A DNA stretch of 64,000 bases from Calycina herbarum. Taxonomy: Eukaryota; Ascomycota; Leotiomycetes; Helotiales; Pezizellaceae. The notes under the pieces are model-generated. The model had not been told where the DNA came from, did not search any database, and worked only from the letters and a program-made list of their open reading frames with translations. Position numbers and translations under genes: made by a program. This document shows positions 10,498 to 22,624 of this stretch, in pieces. The stretch covers positions 496,001 to 560,000 of the forward strand of contig LLEY01000016.1 of the NCBI GenBank assembly GCA_001414485.1, given 5' to 3'. Within the stretch, counting starts at the first letter, position 1. Every line of letters begins with the position of its first letter.

Positions 10498-13238
10498 ATG
10501 GCAGCACCTCCATCGCGAGCTGGCAATTTAATTGCCAAGTTTCTTCGCATCAATACCAATTATCGGGACGAACCGACGGAGAGTATCACCAGAGGCGAGT
10601 CTCTCGTCTCTTGGTCCACAATAGAAACTTTTGTCGAGGAAGATCCGACTTCGATTGAGTGGATACGGGATGTTCTTCCTGGACGAGATACTGCCAGGAG
10701 ATATGTCAAGGAACTGTTCCCTTTCTTGAACTGGATTACACGTTATAACTCACAATGGCTTATTGGAGATCTTGTTGCTGGTGAGTTCAGCGAAAAGCTT
10801 CAGTAACCTGACATCATGCTTACAATCTTCCAGGTCTCACCGTCGGTGCGGTGGTCGTCCCTCAAGGAATGGCTTATGCACTTTTGGCCAAGCTACCAGC
10901 TGAATATGGGCTTTACACTTCATTCATGGGCTTCTTATTGTACTGGGCTTTTGCTACCTCGAAAGACATCACAATCGGTGTAAGTTCCACCAATTCGGTA
11001 GTTAGCCGAGATCGAGCTAATGATCCCTCTAGACTGTTGCTGTTATGTCTACTCTGGTCGGAAACATCGTCATAAAAGTCCAAGATACACACCCCGATAT
11101 TGCAGCAGAGGAGATTGCCAGGACTTTATCTGTTGTGGCGGGATGCATCGTCCTCTTCATCGGTCTGGCCAGAATTGGGTGGATTGTCGAGTTTATTCCT
11201 CTGACCGCCATCACTGCCTTCATGACAGTAAGCAGAAGCAACAATCCCGGCTGTAACTTCATTCTAATTTTACATAGGGAAGTGCAATCAGCATTGCCGT
11301 CGGCCAACTTCCCACAATGTTGGGTATACCAGGTCTCAACACCCGTGAAGCAGCGTACAAGGTCTTCATCAACACATTGAAGAATCTCGGGAACTCAAAG
11401 CTCGATGCTGCGATGGAGTCTCGGCATTAGCCATGCTTTACATCATTCGTGCAATTTTCAGCATTCTCACAAAGAAACAACCGCAAAGAAAGAAGCTGTG
11501 GTTTTTCCTTTCGACGCTTCGAATTTCATTCGTTATGTTGTTGTATATCTTGATCAGTTGGCTTGCGAACCGTCATGTCAAGGACGCCAAGAAAGCCAAA
11601 TTCAAGATTTTGGGAAAGATTCCAAGAGGTAAATTCATTGAGTTATACCACCTGTCTACCAAACTAACTCCCTCAAATAGGTTTCCAACATGCTGGGGCT
11701 CCCCAAATGAAGACAAGAACCATATCCGCCTTTGCAAGCGAGCTTCCCGCCACTGTCATCGTACTTCTCATCGAACACATCGCAATATCCAAGTCTTTCG
11801 GAAGAATCAACAACTATACCATCAACCCATCTCAAGAGCTAGTAGCGATCGGATTCACGAACATCTTCGGACCCTTTCTTGGGGCCTACCCCGCCACTGG
11901 CTCGTTTTCCCGTACAGCCATCAAATCGAAAGCAGGTGTACGAACACCTTTAGCCGGTGTGTTCACAGCTGTCGTTGTCTTGCTAGCCCTTTACGCCTTA
12001 ACCGCCGTGTTCTTTTTCATCCCCATGAGCAGTCTCGCAGCGATTATCATCCATGCAGTAGGAGACCTCATCACCCCACCAAACATCGTCTACCAATTCT
12101 GGCAGGTTTCTCCGCTAGAAGTTCCAATTTTCTTTGCAGGTGTTTTCGTCACTATTTTCACCAACATTGAGAACGGAATTTATGTTACAATCGCCCTCTC
12201 GGCAGCCGTTCTTCTCTTCCGGGTGGCTAAAGCGAAGGGTCGATTTTTGGGTAGGATAAAAGTCGCCTCTGTTGCTGCGAGCAGTTTACCACAGGATGCT
12301 GGTAAGAACAGCATCAATAGCGATTCCGATAGAGCTCCGTCTTTGAACTCTGTACGAGATGTTTTTGTGCCACTCGAACACGAGGAGGGATCGAATCCAA
12401 ATATAGAGGCCCAATCTCCAGCGCCTGGAATCTTCATCTATCGATTTAGTGAGGGTTTCAATTATCCAAACTCGGCACACTATCTGGATTATTTCACCGA
12501 GTACATCTTCAAACAGACTCGACGTACCACCCTGGACACTTACGGAAAGCTTGGGGCAAGTTGCCCTCTATCTTCTCATTCAACTCAAAACATACTAACA
12601 AAACAAAAGGACCGACCCTGGAACGACCCCGGCCCCCGTCGCGGTCAAGAAATCAACCTCGACGACAACCGTCCCATCCTACGCGCAATAATCCTCGATT
12701 TCTCCTCCGTAAACAATGTAGACGTCTCCTCAGTCCAAAACCTAATCGATGTACGAAACCAACTCGATCGCTACGCCGCGCCGGAAATCGTCACCTGGCA
12801 TATCGCTTGTGTCAATAACCGTTGGACGAAACGTGCTTTGGCAAGTGCTGGGTTTGGGTATTCGAAAACCACTATCGCGCAGGGGAAATGGAAGTCTGTT
12901 ATTAGTGTTGCTGATCTTGATACGGGCAGTACTTTGGGTGGGGAGAGGGATGTTAAAGGGGCGAGGGTTGGGGATCTGGAGATCGGTGGTGGGGAGGATA
13001 CTATTTCTAGTTCGGTGGAGAAGGGAAGTCGGGGGGTTGCGAGGAGTACTAAGACTGCTACTATTTTGGGTGTTGTAAGTCTTCTGATCCATTTTCATCT
13101 CCCCTATCTTTCACTCTTGGGTAAACAGAAGCTAACTCACTGGTTTCATAGAACCGGCCTTTCTTTTACATTGATGTACAAAGTGCGTTGGAAAGTGCGT
13201 TGGCGAACTCGGAGAGCTCTACTTTCAAGACCGCCTGA
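10498..13238 (+). CDS. SulP-family sulfate permease with STAS domain, one-base frameshift
   Basis: A SUL1/SUL2-like H+/sulfate symporter of the plasma membrane. Exons: 10498-10780, 10834-10979, 11033-11227, 11278-11628, 11681-12555, 12610-13074, 13152-13238. The membrane domain includes the SulP block VVVPQGMAYALLAKLPAEYG, and later TFFGAYPATGSFSRTA-like sequence reads as GAYPATGSFSRTAIKSKAG. The C-terminal STAS part contains AIILDFSSVNNVDVSSVQNL, and the last exon gives NRPFFYIDVQSALESAL. Exon 4 changes frame near 11415 (DAAMG/VSALAMLY): one G appears to be missing, and adding one base makes the total exactly 801 codons (800 residues). Intron 5 (12556-12609) starts with GC and has a perfect TACTAAC branch site. 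As written the reading frame is broken, so this is either a young pseudogene or a sequence error. Confidence 0.85.
12556..12609 (+). other. GC-AG intron, 54 bp, frame-neutral
   Basis: This is an intron of the sulfate permease gene, with donor GCAAGT, branch TACTAAC and acceptor AAAAG. Its length is a multiple of three and it contains no in-frame stop, so retention would add 18 residues to the STAS domain. Confidence 0.7.
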
Positions 13239-13472
13239 ACGATATCATCCTTTGCTTCCTTCTCCTGCTTCTGTCGCTACCTTGCTTGCAGTATTTAAGT
13301 AGTCCATTAATGCACGATACCTTGTATTGCTACCTGAGAAATTGGTTGGTTTACACCAGCACAAATCTCCTAGTCTTGAACTTTTGTTGAATTATTCAAT
13401 ATAATGCTTCGCATCAGCAAAAACCCCAAAATCCAGAACGCCTCTAATGTTTATAAAAACAATTCAAATCCT

Positions 13473-15902
13473 TCATTTCGCCACTTCCGTCGCCGGACTA
13501 GGAGGCAACTCCCCCGTAGCCCAACTCTTATCCACATCCCCTAGTTCAAACTCAATCTTCCCACCCTTCTCAAACACATCATTCCAAACCAACCAACTCT
13601 TCTTCCACTCCACACCATTAACTTTAACACTTTGAACATAGTATTTCGAGTCTCCATTCCCATCACCCCCTTTACTCACAATTTCAAGCTTCTTCCCAGT
13701 TCCCAACTCAATGGTTAGAGATTCGAACCAGGGAGAATGTATGAGGAAAGTTGTTTGGCCCGTGATGGGATAGAGTCCTATCATATTCCAGAGAAGCCAG
13801 GTTTGCATGGCGCCTGCGTCGCTGTTTCCGGGGAGTCCGGTGGGAGAGGTGTTGTACTTTTGTTTGGCGACTTTACGGGATTGGTAAACGGAGCGATTGG
13901 GGAGGTTGATGTAGTTGTAGAGGTAAGGTACATTAAATGTTCTGCCTTTCATTAGTCGGGATGCCATTAACAATTTTGGGAAACTTACGGTTCATTTGTG
14001 GAGTCAAAAATTACACCATTCGGATTACTCGGGTTCGCACCAACAGTAAACGTAGCCTCAAGACGATCATAAAACCTCTCTTTGCCTCCCATCCACTCAA
14101 TCAACTTCGACATGTCATGAACGTCTCCAAATGAATAGTCCCAGCTCGTGGCTTCATAATATGGATCTCCCCAGTACCCCGCATCCCCCAAAGGATCCGT
14201 AGGAAGCAAGGACGTCTCGTTCCTTGGAACAACGAAGCCCTTGAACCCCAATGCGGTCTGCTCAGGGTTCCAATGATTACGCCAATTCCTCGAGCGGTTG
14301 AGGTATTTGGCCGCATCTTCGGATTTTCCAAGGCCTTTTGCGACTTGGTATAGAGAGAAGTCGTTGTATGCATACTCTACAGCTCTCGAGGTTGCTCTGG
14401 TATATTTTGGTGTTATGAAGCCACGTTCTAACCAATCTGGGAGCGCGCCTCGTCCTTCTTTTGTGGATGAATCGGGTGCCATGGGATCAGGGTTTGAATT
14501 TGACGGTGCGACTTCGGCGTCTTTGACCATTGCAGAATAGCCATCGTTCCAATCAACCTGTCCACGGACCCCTTTCACATAGGCATCCGCCAGAACGTTG
14601 TCGGCATTTGACCCCCCTTGTGTTCTTCCGTTGTAATTCGAGGAGCGTGCATCGGGAAGATATCCATCGTATCGCCAGATGTCAATCATAGAACGGATGT
14701 GTTCCTCATAAACCACGGGTTGAAGAACATGAAGTAGGGCAGTGGAGCATCGGAAAAGATCCCAGAGTGTAAAGATATCAGAGTAATATGGCTCCTCGGA
14801 CTTCCATCCAGGGTTTTCGCCAGTTTGGTTTGTTGGGAGAAGGTTCATATGATACATAGATGTGTACAACAGTTCCAAGCTAGTAGTGTTGGTCGAAGTT
14901 GTTGTGATCTTTGAGAGTACTTGGGAATTCCACACATCTTTAGTAGACTGAACTATTTCCTCAAAGGTTGCAGTTTCGGGGATGTGATCTCGAAGATTTT
15001 GGCAAGCTTTTTCTTTCGAAATCCATGATATTCCAACTCGGGATTCAACAACGCTGTTTTTGAATGTGAAAATACCGCCAACGGGAGTGCTGGATGTCGA
15101 GTTCGCTGATCCAGAAGTCTGTAAAGTAGAACCTTGATAAACCTCCGCGGATGTAGGTTTAGAATTAAACCATCCACCTATAAGAAATCAGTAATCGGTC
15201 GACAAAGAATTAGATAGAAACTAACAGGAGTATATCTTCCAGTTTGGGGATCGGTTCCAGCCATTATTGTATGTTCCAACTGCCTCATAATGGCCATCTG
15301 GAGAAATCGTGAATTCGCCGCCTGTATACGCTTGACCTAGACCTTGGCCACGAAAAGATGGAAGCACATGACTGACATCCACAAGAATATTGTTTTCTGT
15401 ACTTGAAGCTGGGAATGTGTATCGGTAGGCTCCAGCCCTCTCGCTTGCAGCAAGCTCAACAGTAACATTTTCACTGGTTTTCGCTTTGTAGTGACCGAGG
15501 GTTGCTTCATCGGCACCTGATCTTCCAACCGTGAGTCCCGACAAGGGGTTACTGATATTTCCAATCAGAGGTAATTGGGCAACAGTTCCGTATTTGGGGG
15601 CACCGCCGGTCCCTTGCTCGTGCATCAGGCTGAATCCAGAAAAAATTCCATCTTTCAAATACCCCGAGTATGAATCTGTACCATCTTTCAACAAATCCGG
15701 CCCAATTTTCACCATCCCATGTGGTCTAGCGACGCCTGGAAAATTGTTGCCACCATTTTCTGTCCCCAAGCTTATCCGGGTTAGATATCTGGAATGAAAA
15801 TACCATTAGACTGACTCACAAAACTTTGACATATTTGCTGTAATCCTCTTCTGCTCGTAGCCCACAGGCCAGAAGTGAAAGGACGAGTAAGATGGAAAAC
15901 AT
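13473..15902 (-). CDS. Secreted GH92 alpha-mannosidase
   Basis: Exons on the minus strand: 15902-15820, 15788-15226, 15177-13989 and 13941-13473, total 767 residues, all in phase. The start at 15902 gives a clean signal peptide (MFSILLVLSLLACGLRAEE). The family hallmark LGTENGGNNFPGVARPHGMV follows directly. Later blocks include FSGFSLMHEQGTGG, RSSNYNGRTQGGSNADNVLA, YNDFSLYQVAKGLGK and GNSDAGAMQTWLLWNMIGLYP, all typical of glycoside hydrolase family 92. These calcium-dependent enzymes remove alpha-1,2- (sometimes 1,3- or 1,6-) linked mannose from N-glycans or mannoproteins outside the cell. The length is normal for the family. The gene is convergent with the sulfate permease, and only about 230 bp separate their stop codons. 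Confidence 0.93.
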
Positions 15903-16400
15903 CGCCACGAATACCGACTTCGCTTTTTTCTTCGCACCTTGCGAAGCAGAGACGCTGCTGGATGGTGGCCAGCCGTCAGCTATATGGTTGCTGTCACAAG
16001 CCAGTACGCAATGAAACTTCGGTATCCAGATGATAATCTGAGGATTTGAGTTGCGGGGTTGTGATCCTTCTTAGACTGCTCGCTCGGCCACTGGGCTGAG
16101 CAGTAAGCAAGGGGAGGAGCTAGACTAGCAAACTCAAATGCGATTGCTTGCAGCGTCTTTTGATGGGAGCAGGATTAGAGCAGGATTATAATTAAATTGA
16201 AGTAAGAATGGAATAAAATTCTCAAGTGAGAAATCTTATGATTTGTTGAGGGGTAAAGAGACTCAAGGTGTACAGCCATACTTGGCCAATGAGGCGATGC
16301 GAACGTGGGTTGTGGCTGATTCACAAGGTCCATCTGGCAAAGTGAGGGAAGGTGGGTGAGGGGAGCGAACATTCACACACAGATAGATGCAACATTCAAG

Positions 16401-16427
16401 CACCTCACACCTCACACCTCACACCTG
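16401..16427. repeat. CACCTCA tandem repeat, nearly four units
   Basis: Three exact seven-base units and a partial fourth unit lie in the divergent intergenic region. Confidence 0.8.
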
Positions 16428-16870
16428 CCACATCGGTTCAAAAGAGATGCGATGCGATGCTGATAACTCGATAACTCAGCTCAGGGCATTTTTGTTTCCC
16501 TCCAGGTGTGGCAGGGCGGGGTGGCATTGTTCCTCGTGGTTCCTCGTCTTCGCACCGCCCCGACATCGCAGGTACTGAGGTACAACCAAAACCAGGATGT
16601 ACGAAGTACAACTGGCCTGGTTACAGCCGCTTTAGACAAACAAAGATTACCGGAAGAATTAAAACGCACGATACGCAACATCAAATCGTAGAAAAGGAGA
16701 CAGACAGGTGTAAATAACGATGAACTTCCTCGCGTTGTGAGTTGTGAAGGAGCAAATGAAATTGCCTTGGGAAAAGACGAGAGGGCTTAAGTAAGCAGCG
16801 CTAGTCCATATATAGAGCGCGCTGATAAATTGGCCCAGGTTTCACTTGGTCTCGTGATCTTCCTCAACAA

Positions 16871-16898
16871 TCCAACCCCCTCCAACCCCCTCCAACCC
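16871..16898. repeat. TCCAACCCCC tandem repeat, almost three units
   Basis: Two exact ten-base units and a third of eight bases lie about 70 bp upstream of the 2EXR start, probably in its 5' UTR. Confidence 0.8.
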
Positions 16899-16963
16899 AT
16901 CAACTCTCCACACCAATTTCAACCCCAATCAGTGAACATCGGAGATCATCTTCCACCGAGATA

Positions 16964-17563
16964 ATGTTATCCCCAAAGACAGCTGTATCATCATTCAATC
17001 AGCTGCCAAAGGAGATCCGGCTTCAAATATGGAGCCACTTACTCCACAACCCACCAACAACTTATTATGAATACCTGAGCACGCCCTCAGTCTCAGCGCA
17101 AGGCTGCTTTTATCTCGATAATTGAGCCCCGGTGTCTTTTCATATCAATCAAGAATCTCGCCATGAATATTTCCACTTCTTCGTGTCCGCTCATTCATTT
17201 GACCGCCGGGAACGAGTAAGGCTGATTCCATCGAGATCCACCGACGCACCATACTGTATCGTCGATAGTGTGAGCTTCAAGTGCGATATTTCCTGTTCCG
17301 TGTCAGGAGATTCGACATATCTAGGCTTGGGGCTAGAAACTATGGAAGAATGGAGGATGAATGATAACCTTCGTGATGAAAGGTTGATGCGACGTCTAGG
17401 CCTACTTGCCAACAGTCGTACAATGAAGGGCGAGACCTTGACCGGCAATCTTATGATAGGAAACAACAAAGACATTCGTGACTTTTTGTATCTTATAAAA
17501 AGGCACTATGAGAGGGAACAAGGGCGGCATGCGATGGCACATTATACGGTAGTGGTGGGGTAG
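16964..17563 (+). pseudogene. 2EXR-domain protein gene with in-frame TGA
   Basis: A single 200-codon frame. It opens with the 2EXR (F-box-like) signature FNQLPKEIRLQIWSHLL at residues 11-27, and the second conserved block APVSFHINQESRHEYF follows. Codon 54 (17123-17125), directly between the two blocks, is TGA. The frame is otherwise open to 17563, so the stop looks recent (for example CGA to TGA). No intron that would remove it is visible. The functions of 2EXR proteins are largely unknown. The remainder is a polar region with no known motif. If the stop is real, only a 53-residue fragment would be made. Confidence 0.6.
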
Positions 17564-17688
17564 ATGAACTCGAACAAATGGCTGCGAAGCTGGAGCCGAC
17601 CACCCTATATATTAACGACTCCATTACACGACCAGCGATGCAAAATTCGAGCCCGAAGAAACAAACATACCCCATTTTAAAAGAGCCA

Positions 17689-18650
17689 CTATTCCAACTC
17701 AGAAATTGGAACAATTCGCTGCTCTCCGTCGAGCTCAGACCTCTCTCGACGAGCCGATGATAACTCAACAGGAACCGTTCCCTGACGATACGGACTTCTT
17801 GCAGGAATATTCTGCCACTTCGACCAGGGCATATTTCCCAGGGCCGGGTTGAAAGACTCCGTACTTTGAGAGTGTTCCGCATTTTGAATATGCTGAGAAC
17901 TTTGTTCATCCGCTTTTCCCTTCCTCCATTTCCGCAGAAACCAAAAAAGAAATCCACCCAAGGCGAAAATCGCTGAAGCTCCTACTACGGAGCCAGCAAT
18001 GACTCCTGCTTGTGGGTTTGCGCCGCTGTCGCTTGCCGTGGTAGCCGCCAAGGGTTGTGATGTTGTACCTGCACTTGTACTCGAGGTTGTGCTTGCGCTT
18101 TCTGTTACTGTTGGAGTTGGAATCGCACTCGAAGTGGATGATGGCGTAGGAGATGGCAATGTGCTGGAGCTTGACGTCCTTTTGTTTGTATCGCCTAGCG
18201 AGATATTGAAGTAATGGGAAGTTGATTCCGCTTGTCCGGTTATCGGTGCGGGCTTTAGCCACAAGAAAAACACATTTGATCTACTGAAGTCGAATTGGAA
18301 AATGGCTACATTCCAACTGAATTCGGTAATGCTCAGCGCGTTGTTTGGGGGAGTGACTTGTTTTCAATCAGCTACACGAGGACCAGTTTGGGACAGAATT
18401 TATTATTACCAAATATGGTCGGTCCTTCTCTACCTCCACCTCCGCCAAGATCTTGTTGCCATAGAGCAATTGTGAAGCTGGGATATATGGTGGTCCACTG
18501 AATTTTTTGCGTTTCTCCAACTGTCCAAACAATGTTGTTATGGTAGTCTTCTGGTCCTTCTGCGATTGGGGGGTTGATGAAGTGGCCGGGGTCTTGTGCT
18601 GCGACTATTTTCGTGATACTCGCGAGCCAAAGAAAGAATATCAGGATCAT
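17689..18650 (-). CDS. Kre9-like single-pass membrane protein, Ser/Thr-rich
   Basis: Two exons, 18650-18410 and 18356-17689, give 302 residues. The order is: signal peptide (MILIFFLWLASITKIVAA), an Ig-like Kre9/KNH-type N-terminal region (GETQKIQWTTIYPSFTIALW ... SNVFFLWL ... SHYFNIS), a Ser/Thr-rich stalk (about residues 130-180) likely to be O-mannosylated, and one transmembrane helix (AGVIAGSVVGASAIFALGGF) followed by WFLRKWRKGK and a cytoplasmic tail. This layout is that of fungal surface proteins or wall sensors; no ligand can be named. It shares this architecture with the gene at 24646-25760. Confidence 0.8.
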
Positions 18651-19192
18651 TTCGTGGCCAGATTGTACCCGAGAAATGGATCGGGTAGTTGGGAAAGATT
18701 GTATGAGGCTGAAGATAGTTGCTACAGGTCACAGAAGGCAACTTGAGGTAATTCCACGAAACACACCGACTTCCCATTCATGGGAGCCCTCGTGACTTTA
18801 CCTGCCGCTTTGAGAACCTTCTCTAACACAATTCCAACAGGAAATCTCCTGCTTTAGTCAGAAAGGAGGCGCACTACAACAATGCTCCATATTCAATGTA
18901 ACAATGCAATCTGCAACGATCCTGCTTCCAATTGAAACCTACACCAACAAAGAATCCGGGTTGCTAACTGGCTGTTTTGATATTTGATGTTGGTGTTTGG
19001 GGCGAGGTGCAGCATGGCAGCAGCGAGTCTCCAATAGGACCCCTGCACCATGCTTGTCGACCCAACAGTACCGCCAGCCTCAGATATTCTAGGCTCACAA
19101 CTATTTGAAGAATGGGAACCGCGGGGATTTTTTGTTGCAGAGTATAACAAGAATCAACCTATCTGCAGAGTATTCCAACTTCATCAAGCTCC
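18651..19192. other. Divergent promoter region, no gene seen
   Basis: This lies between the minus-strand Kre9-like gene and the plus-strand GT25 gene. Nothing else was recognised. Confidence 0.5.
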
Positions 19193-20563
19193 ATGATGCC
19201 AAATATTCTCCAAATATTCACAAGAAAGCCAGGCCAGGCCATTCTGACAGCACTGGTGTTTATTTCTCTCGTTGCTTTTCTGGGCCGCTCGCATGTTGGG
19301 GTTGAGAAATCGTTTTCAAAAACGAGTCCTTCCACAAATTTCGGCGTTGATTTCAACCAGACTTTAGAAGTAAGCAGCTCTATCGCAGCAACCTATACTG
19401 GTGATGAAATGCTAACATGGTACCACCAATGTTTAGTTTGAGAAAATTCTAGTGGTTAGCCTACCTGAGAGGACCGACAGACGAGATAGTATGATTCTGG
19501 CTGCCGCCCTCAGTAACATCGAATTCGAATTTATCGACGCTGTTCATGGTGAAAATGTATTAGACAAGGCTCTGCCACCAGGAGACGGACGAGGGATAGG
19601 AGAAGCAAATCTTGGATCATGGAGGGGCCACATGAATGCCATTAGCGAGTATGTCTACCAACCCCACAAGATGAAAGCTTTGAATGCTAACATTATGATA
19701 GAGTAGTTCGACGGAACTTGACGACGGCTTTTATACTAGAGGATGATGCGGACTGGGATGTTCGAATCAAAGAACAACTTTCTGACTTTGCTTCCTCATC
19801 TCGCGCTTTGATCCAGCCTTTAATGTACGAAGACGGGAAATATGCTGATGCGACATACCCCATTCCAGCAAGTGCTTCCGCAGTCCCTGGGAGCCCCCTA
19901 TCCTTCCATAACCTTCCACAAACACAACGACCAGAACAAACAGTATATGGAGATAATTGGGATATATTATGGATAGGGCATTGTGGCATGCGATTCCCCA
20001 TTGAAGGAATGCCCGGAGCAGAAAGAATCCCCAAAGGACGTGTGGTGCGCCAACACGACGAAACTGTTCCAGAAAACCAACACTTCTATACCGTATCCAG
20101 CCACGATGACCTCCGAGCAGAATATGGAAATCACACTCGCGTTGTTTCGCATGTAGCAGATGGCGTTTGCTCACTCGGATACGCAGTTACTCAAGCAGGA
20201 GCAAGACGCCTTCTTCACGCATTGGGACTCGGTCCAATAACGGGGTCCTTCGATATTATGCTAAAGCAATTTTGTGATGGGGTTGCCGGGAAGGGACATC
20301 ATAATTGCTTGACGGTGCATCCAGGACTGTTTCAACACCATCGACCTGCAGGAAATATGGCCTTCGAAAGCGACATTTCGGATCATGGATCTGATATCAG
20401 GGAGAAAGCTGAAAGTGATAACCTGAGGTGGAGTGTAAAAATGAATTTCAAGGCATTGTTGGAAGGAGAAACTCTTGAGGATGGGAGATACGATATGGAC
20501 AGGCCAAGCAAATTTGTTGACCAATTTCCGGATACAGAGCCAGAAACTCTGGATGGTGTCTAA
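19193..20563 (+). CDS. Glycosyltransferase family 25 (LPS/procollagen-type) type II membrane protein
   Basis: Exons 19193-19369, 19437-19648 and 19702-20563 encode 416 residues with all phases consistent. A short basic N-terminus precedes one hydrophobic anchor (ILTALVFISLVAFLG), as in Golgi type II transferases. The GT25 core starts with KILVVSLPERTDRRDSM (the nucleotide-sugar-binding start), then FEFIDAVHGENV, GSWRGHMNAISE, and FILEDDADWD with the acidic metal-binding motif. Near the C-terminus GYAVTQAGARRLLHALG is also characteristic. Family members add galactose or other hexoses to glycans or proteins; the acceptor in fungi is not established. The 3' intergenic region of about 1 kb holds no gene. 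Confidence 0.9.
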
Positions 20564-21555
20564 AAGGGGCGACTGTAAGATGACATACCCAAAGCCTTCG
20601 GGTACACAACTTCGCCAGCCAAGGGAACCACTGCTCACTGCTGTTCCGCCAGACTGTGAAGTCATTGGCACGAGCCACTTCTAACGGGAGCCAAAAAGAT
20701 GCGGGGAGAACTTGAAGCCGGAAGCGGATAAACTTCAGACCCAGTGCCTAAACAATTTGGAGCCGGGGAGTATGCATGGAAGAGGATACCCGCGCAGAAA
20801 AGCAAATCTTGAAAGATTAAAAAGGGTGGTTTGTTTGAGGATTTATGCCAAGTTTGTACTTGCGCCGTTCAATTCACAAGGTAAAACCTGCGAGGCAATG
20901 TAGCACCAAGGGGCAAGATGGTGTTCGACAAACATTGAGAAAATAGATGAATAGAGGCTGTATTCAAACCAAGCCTCGTGATGCCAAGAAAAAACCCACA
21001 CTGCCCATGGTGATCCCATGGAGAACAGGCTGAAACATGGAAACTCTAAATATATTAATTTAAGATTTTGAATTAGCGTAGTAGTTTCTCTGTTAGTCTT
21101 TCAGATGAAAGACACACAAGCCTTTTGGCTGCTATTAGAACCAATCATCCGCTTGGATACGAAAATCATGCGCCCCTGAAGACCATCGTTTAATATGAAA
21201 ATCCCAAGGCTTTCGATGCATTCGCGAATGAGAGAGTTACTGAACTTCCGTTTATATTGTCTCCGTCATGTGGTGCTAAATTGCCACGACAGTTATGTAT
21301 TCATCGCCGTTGCCTTCGGGTATTTCCCCACAAGCTCTCCCCCGTCCGGCAGATCTTTGCCTGTAACATTGTCACTCGAAATATATCGAGCGCTTCCACG
21401 TTTTGAGATATCGGACAGAAGGGGATAAATGAAGCAGGTTGCCACTCGAGCGTTTGTTCTTCGGGGGGGTATATATTACGCTCCTCCCGTATTGTAGTTT
21501 TATAGGTACCGCTTCCTCTGATTCCAAGATCAATACCCGTCAGTAGCCCGTCAAC
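20564..21555. other. Intergenic, no gene seen
   Basis: This is the 3' flank of the GT25 gene and the promoter of the CE1 esterase gene. Only short, unsupported frames are present. Confidence 0.5.
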
Positions 21556-22624
21556 ATGTATCTCACTTCAACTTTGCTCGCGACGGCCCTCGTGCTGGGA
21601 AGAATTGCAGATGCCGCACAGGGTCAACTCCAGAAAGTCTCGAACTTCAAAGCTGGACCCACCAATGCTGGCATGTACATTTATGTACCAACCAAGAAAT
21701 TAACGCCGGCCCCAATCATCGTTGCAATCCATTACTGCACCGGTACAGCGAATGCATACTTCACGGGCTCCAAGTATGCGACTCTTGCAGATACCAAGGG
21801 GTTTATCGTCATCTATCCTCAGTCTCCTTCGAGCGGTGGTTGCTGGGTAAATAACTCTTTTCTTTGCTCCTTCCACTGAGTTCATGTTCTGGGGGTTTAA
21901 AAAGAGTTTTCATCCCCTCAACTCTTACTCAACAAGTAAAACATATGCTGATATGTTGGTAGGATGTCGCTTCCAAGACATCTTTGACCCATGATGCAGG
22001 GGGAGACAGCAAAACAATTGTGAACATGGTTGATTACGCCGTTACCAACTACGGAGGGGACAGAAGTAAAGTCTTTGCAACGGGAAGCAGTTCAGGGGCA
22101 ATGATGACAAATGTATTGGCCGGAGCATATCCAGATGTCTTCAAGGCGGGGTCTTCCTACTCAGGTGTTCCCGACGGATGCTTCTATGTTGCTTCCGCCA
22201 CTGCTGGCATGGCGACACCAGGATGGAACAACGATTGTGCAAATGGGAAATCCGTCAAGACCGCTCAACAATGGGGCGATCTCACTCGCAGCTACTACCC
22301 GGGGTACAATGGAACTCGTCCCAAGATGTTGATGTAAGTCTCCAAAGATGCCATCTCTCTGCTTGATAGCTAACATACTATCTGCACAGCTGGCATGGAA
22401 CCGCGGACACCACACTTGGCTATCCCAATTACCAGGAAGCATTGAAGCAGTGGTCCAACGTCTTTGGCCTTTCTCTAACGAAAACAAATGCTAACACCCC
22501 ACAATCGAGCTACACCCAGAGTGTGTATGGTGACGGAACACAATTGGTTGGATACTCTGGACAAGGCGTTGGACACACCGTTCCAATCCATGAGGATATT
22601 GATCTTGCTTGGTTTGGATTGTAG
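21556..22624 (+). CDS. Secreted CE1 esterase (acetylxylan/feruloyl esterase type)
   Basis: Exons 21556-21846, 21963-22333 and 22390-22624 give 298 residues. A signal peptide (MYLTSTLLATALVLGRIADA) is followed by the alpha/beta-hydrolase fold of carbohydrate esterase family 1: IIVAIHYCTG (oxyanion-hole strand), VFATGSSSGAMMTNVLAGAY with the GxSxG nucleophile at about Ser140, WHGTADTTLGYPN carrying the acidic residue, and GVGHTVPIHED with the catalytic histidine. This matches fungal acetylxylan esterases that deacetylate xylan, with feruloyl esterase or PHB-depolymerase relatives as alternatives. No cellulose-binding module is present at either end. The protein should act outside the cell on plant cell wall. 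Confidence 0.92.

Larger units (their letters stand above)
15903..16963. other. Divergent intergenic region with short tandem repeats
   Basis: This is the 5' region shared by the GH92 gene (minus) and the 2EXR gene (plus). It holds a seven-base CACCTCA repeat at 16401-16427 and a ten-base TCCAACCCCC repeat at 16871-16898. No gene seen. Confidence 0.6.
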
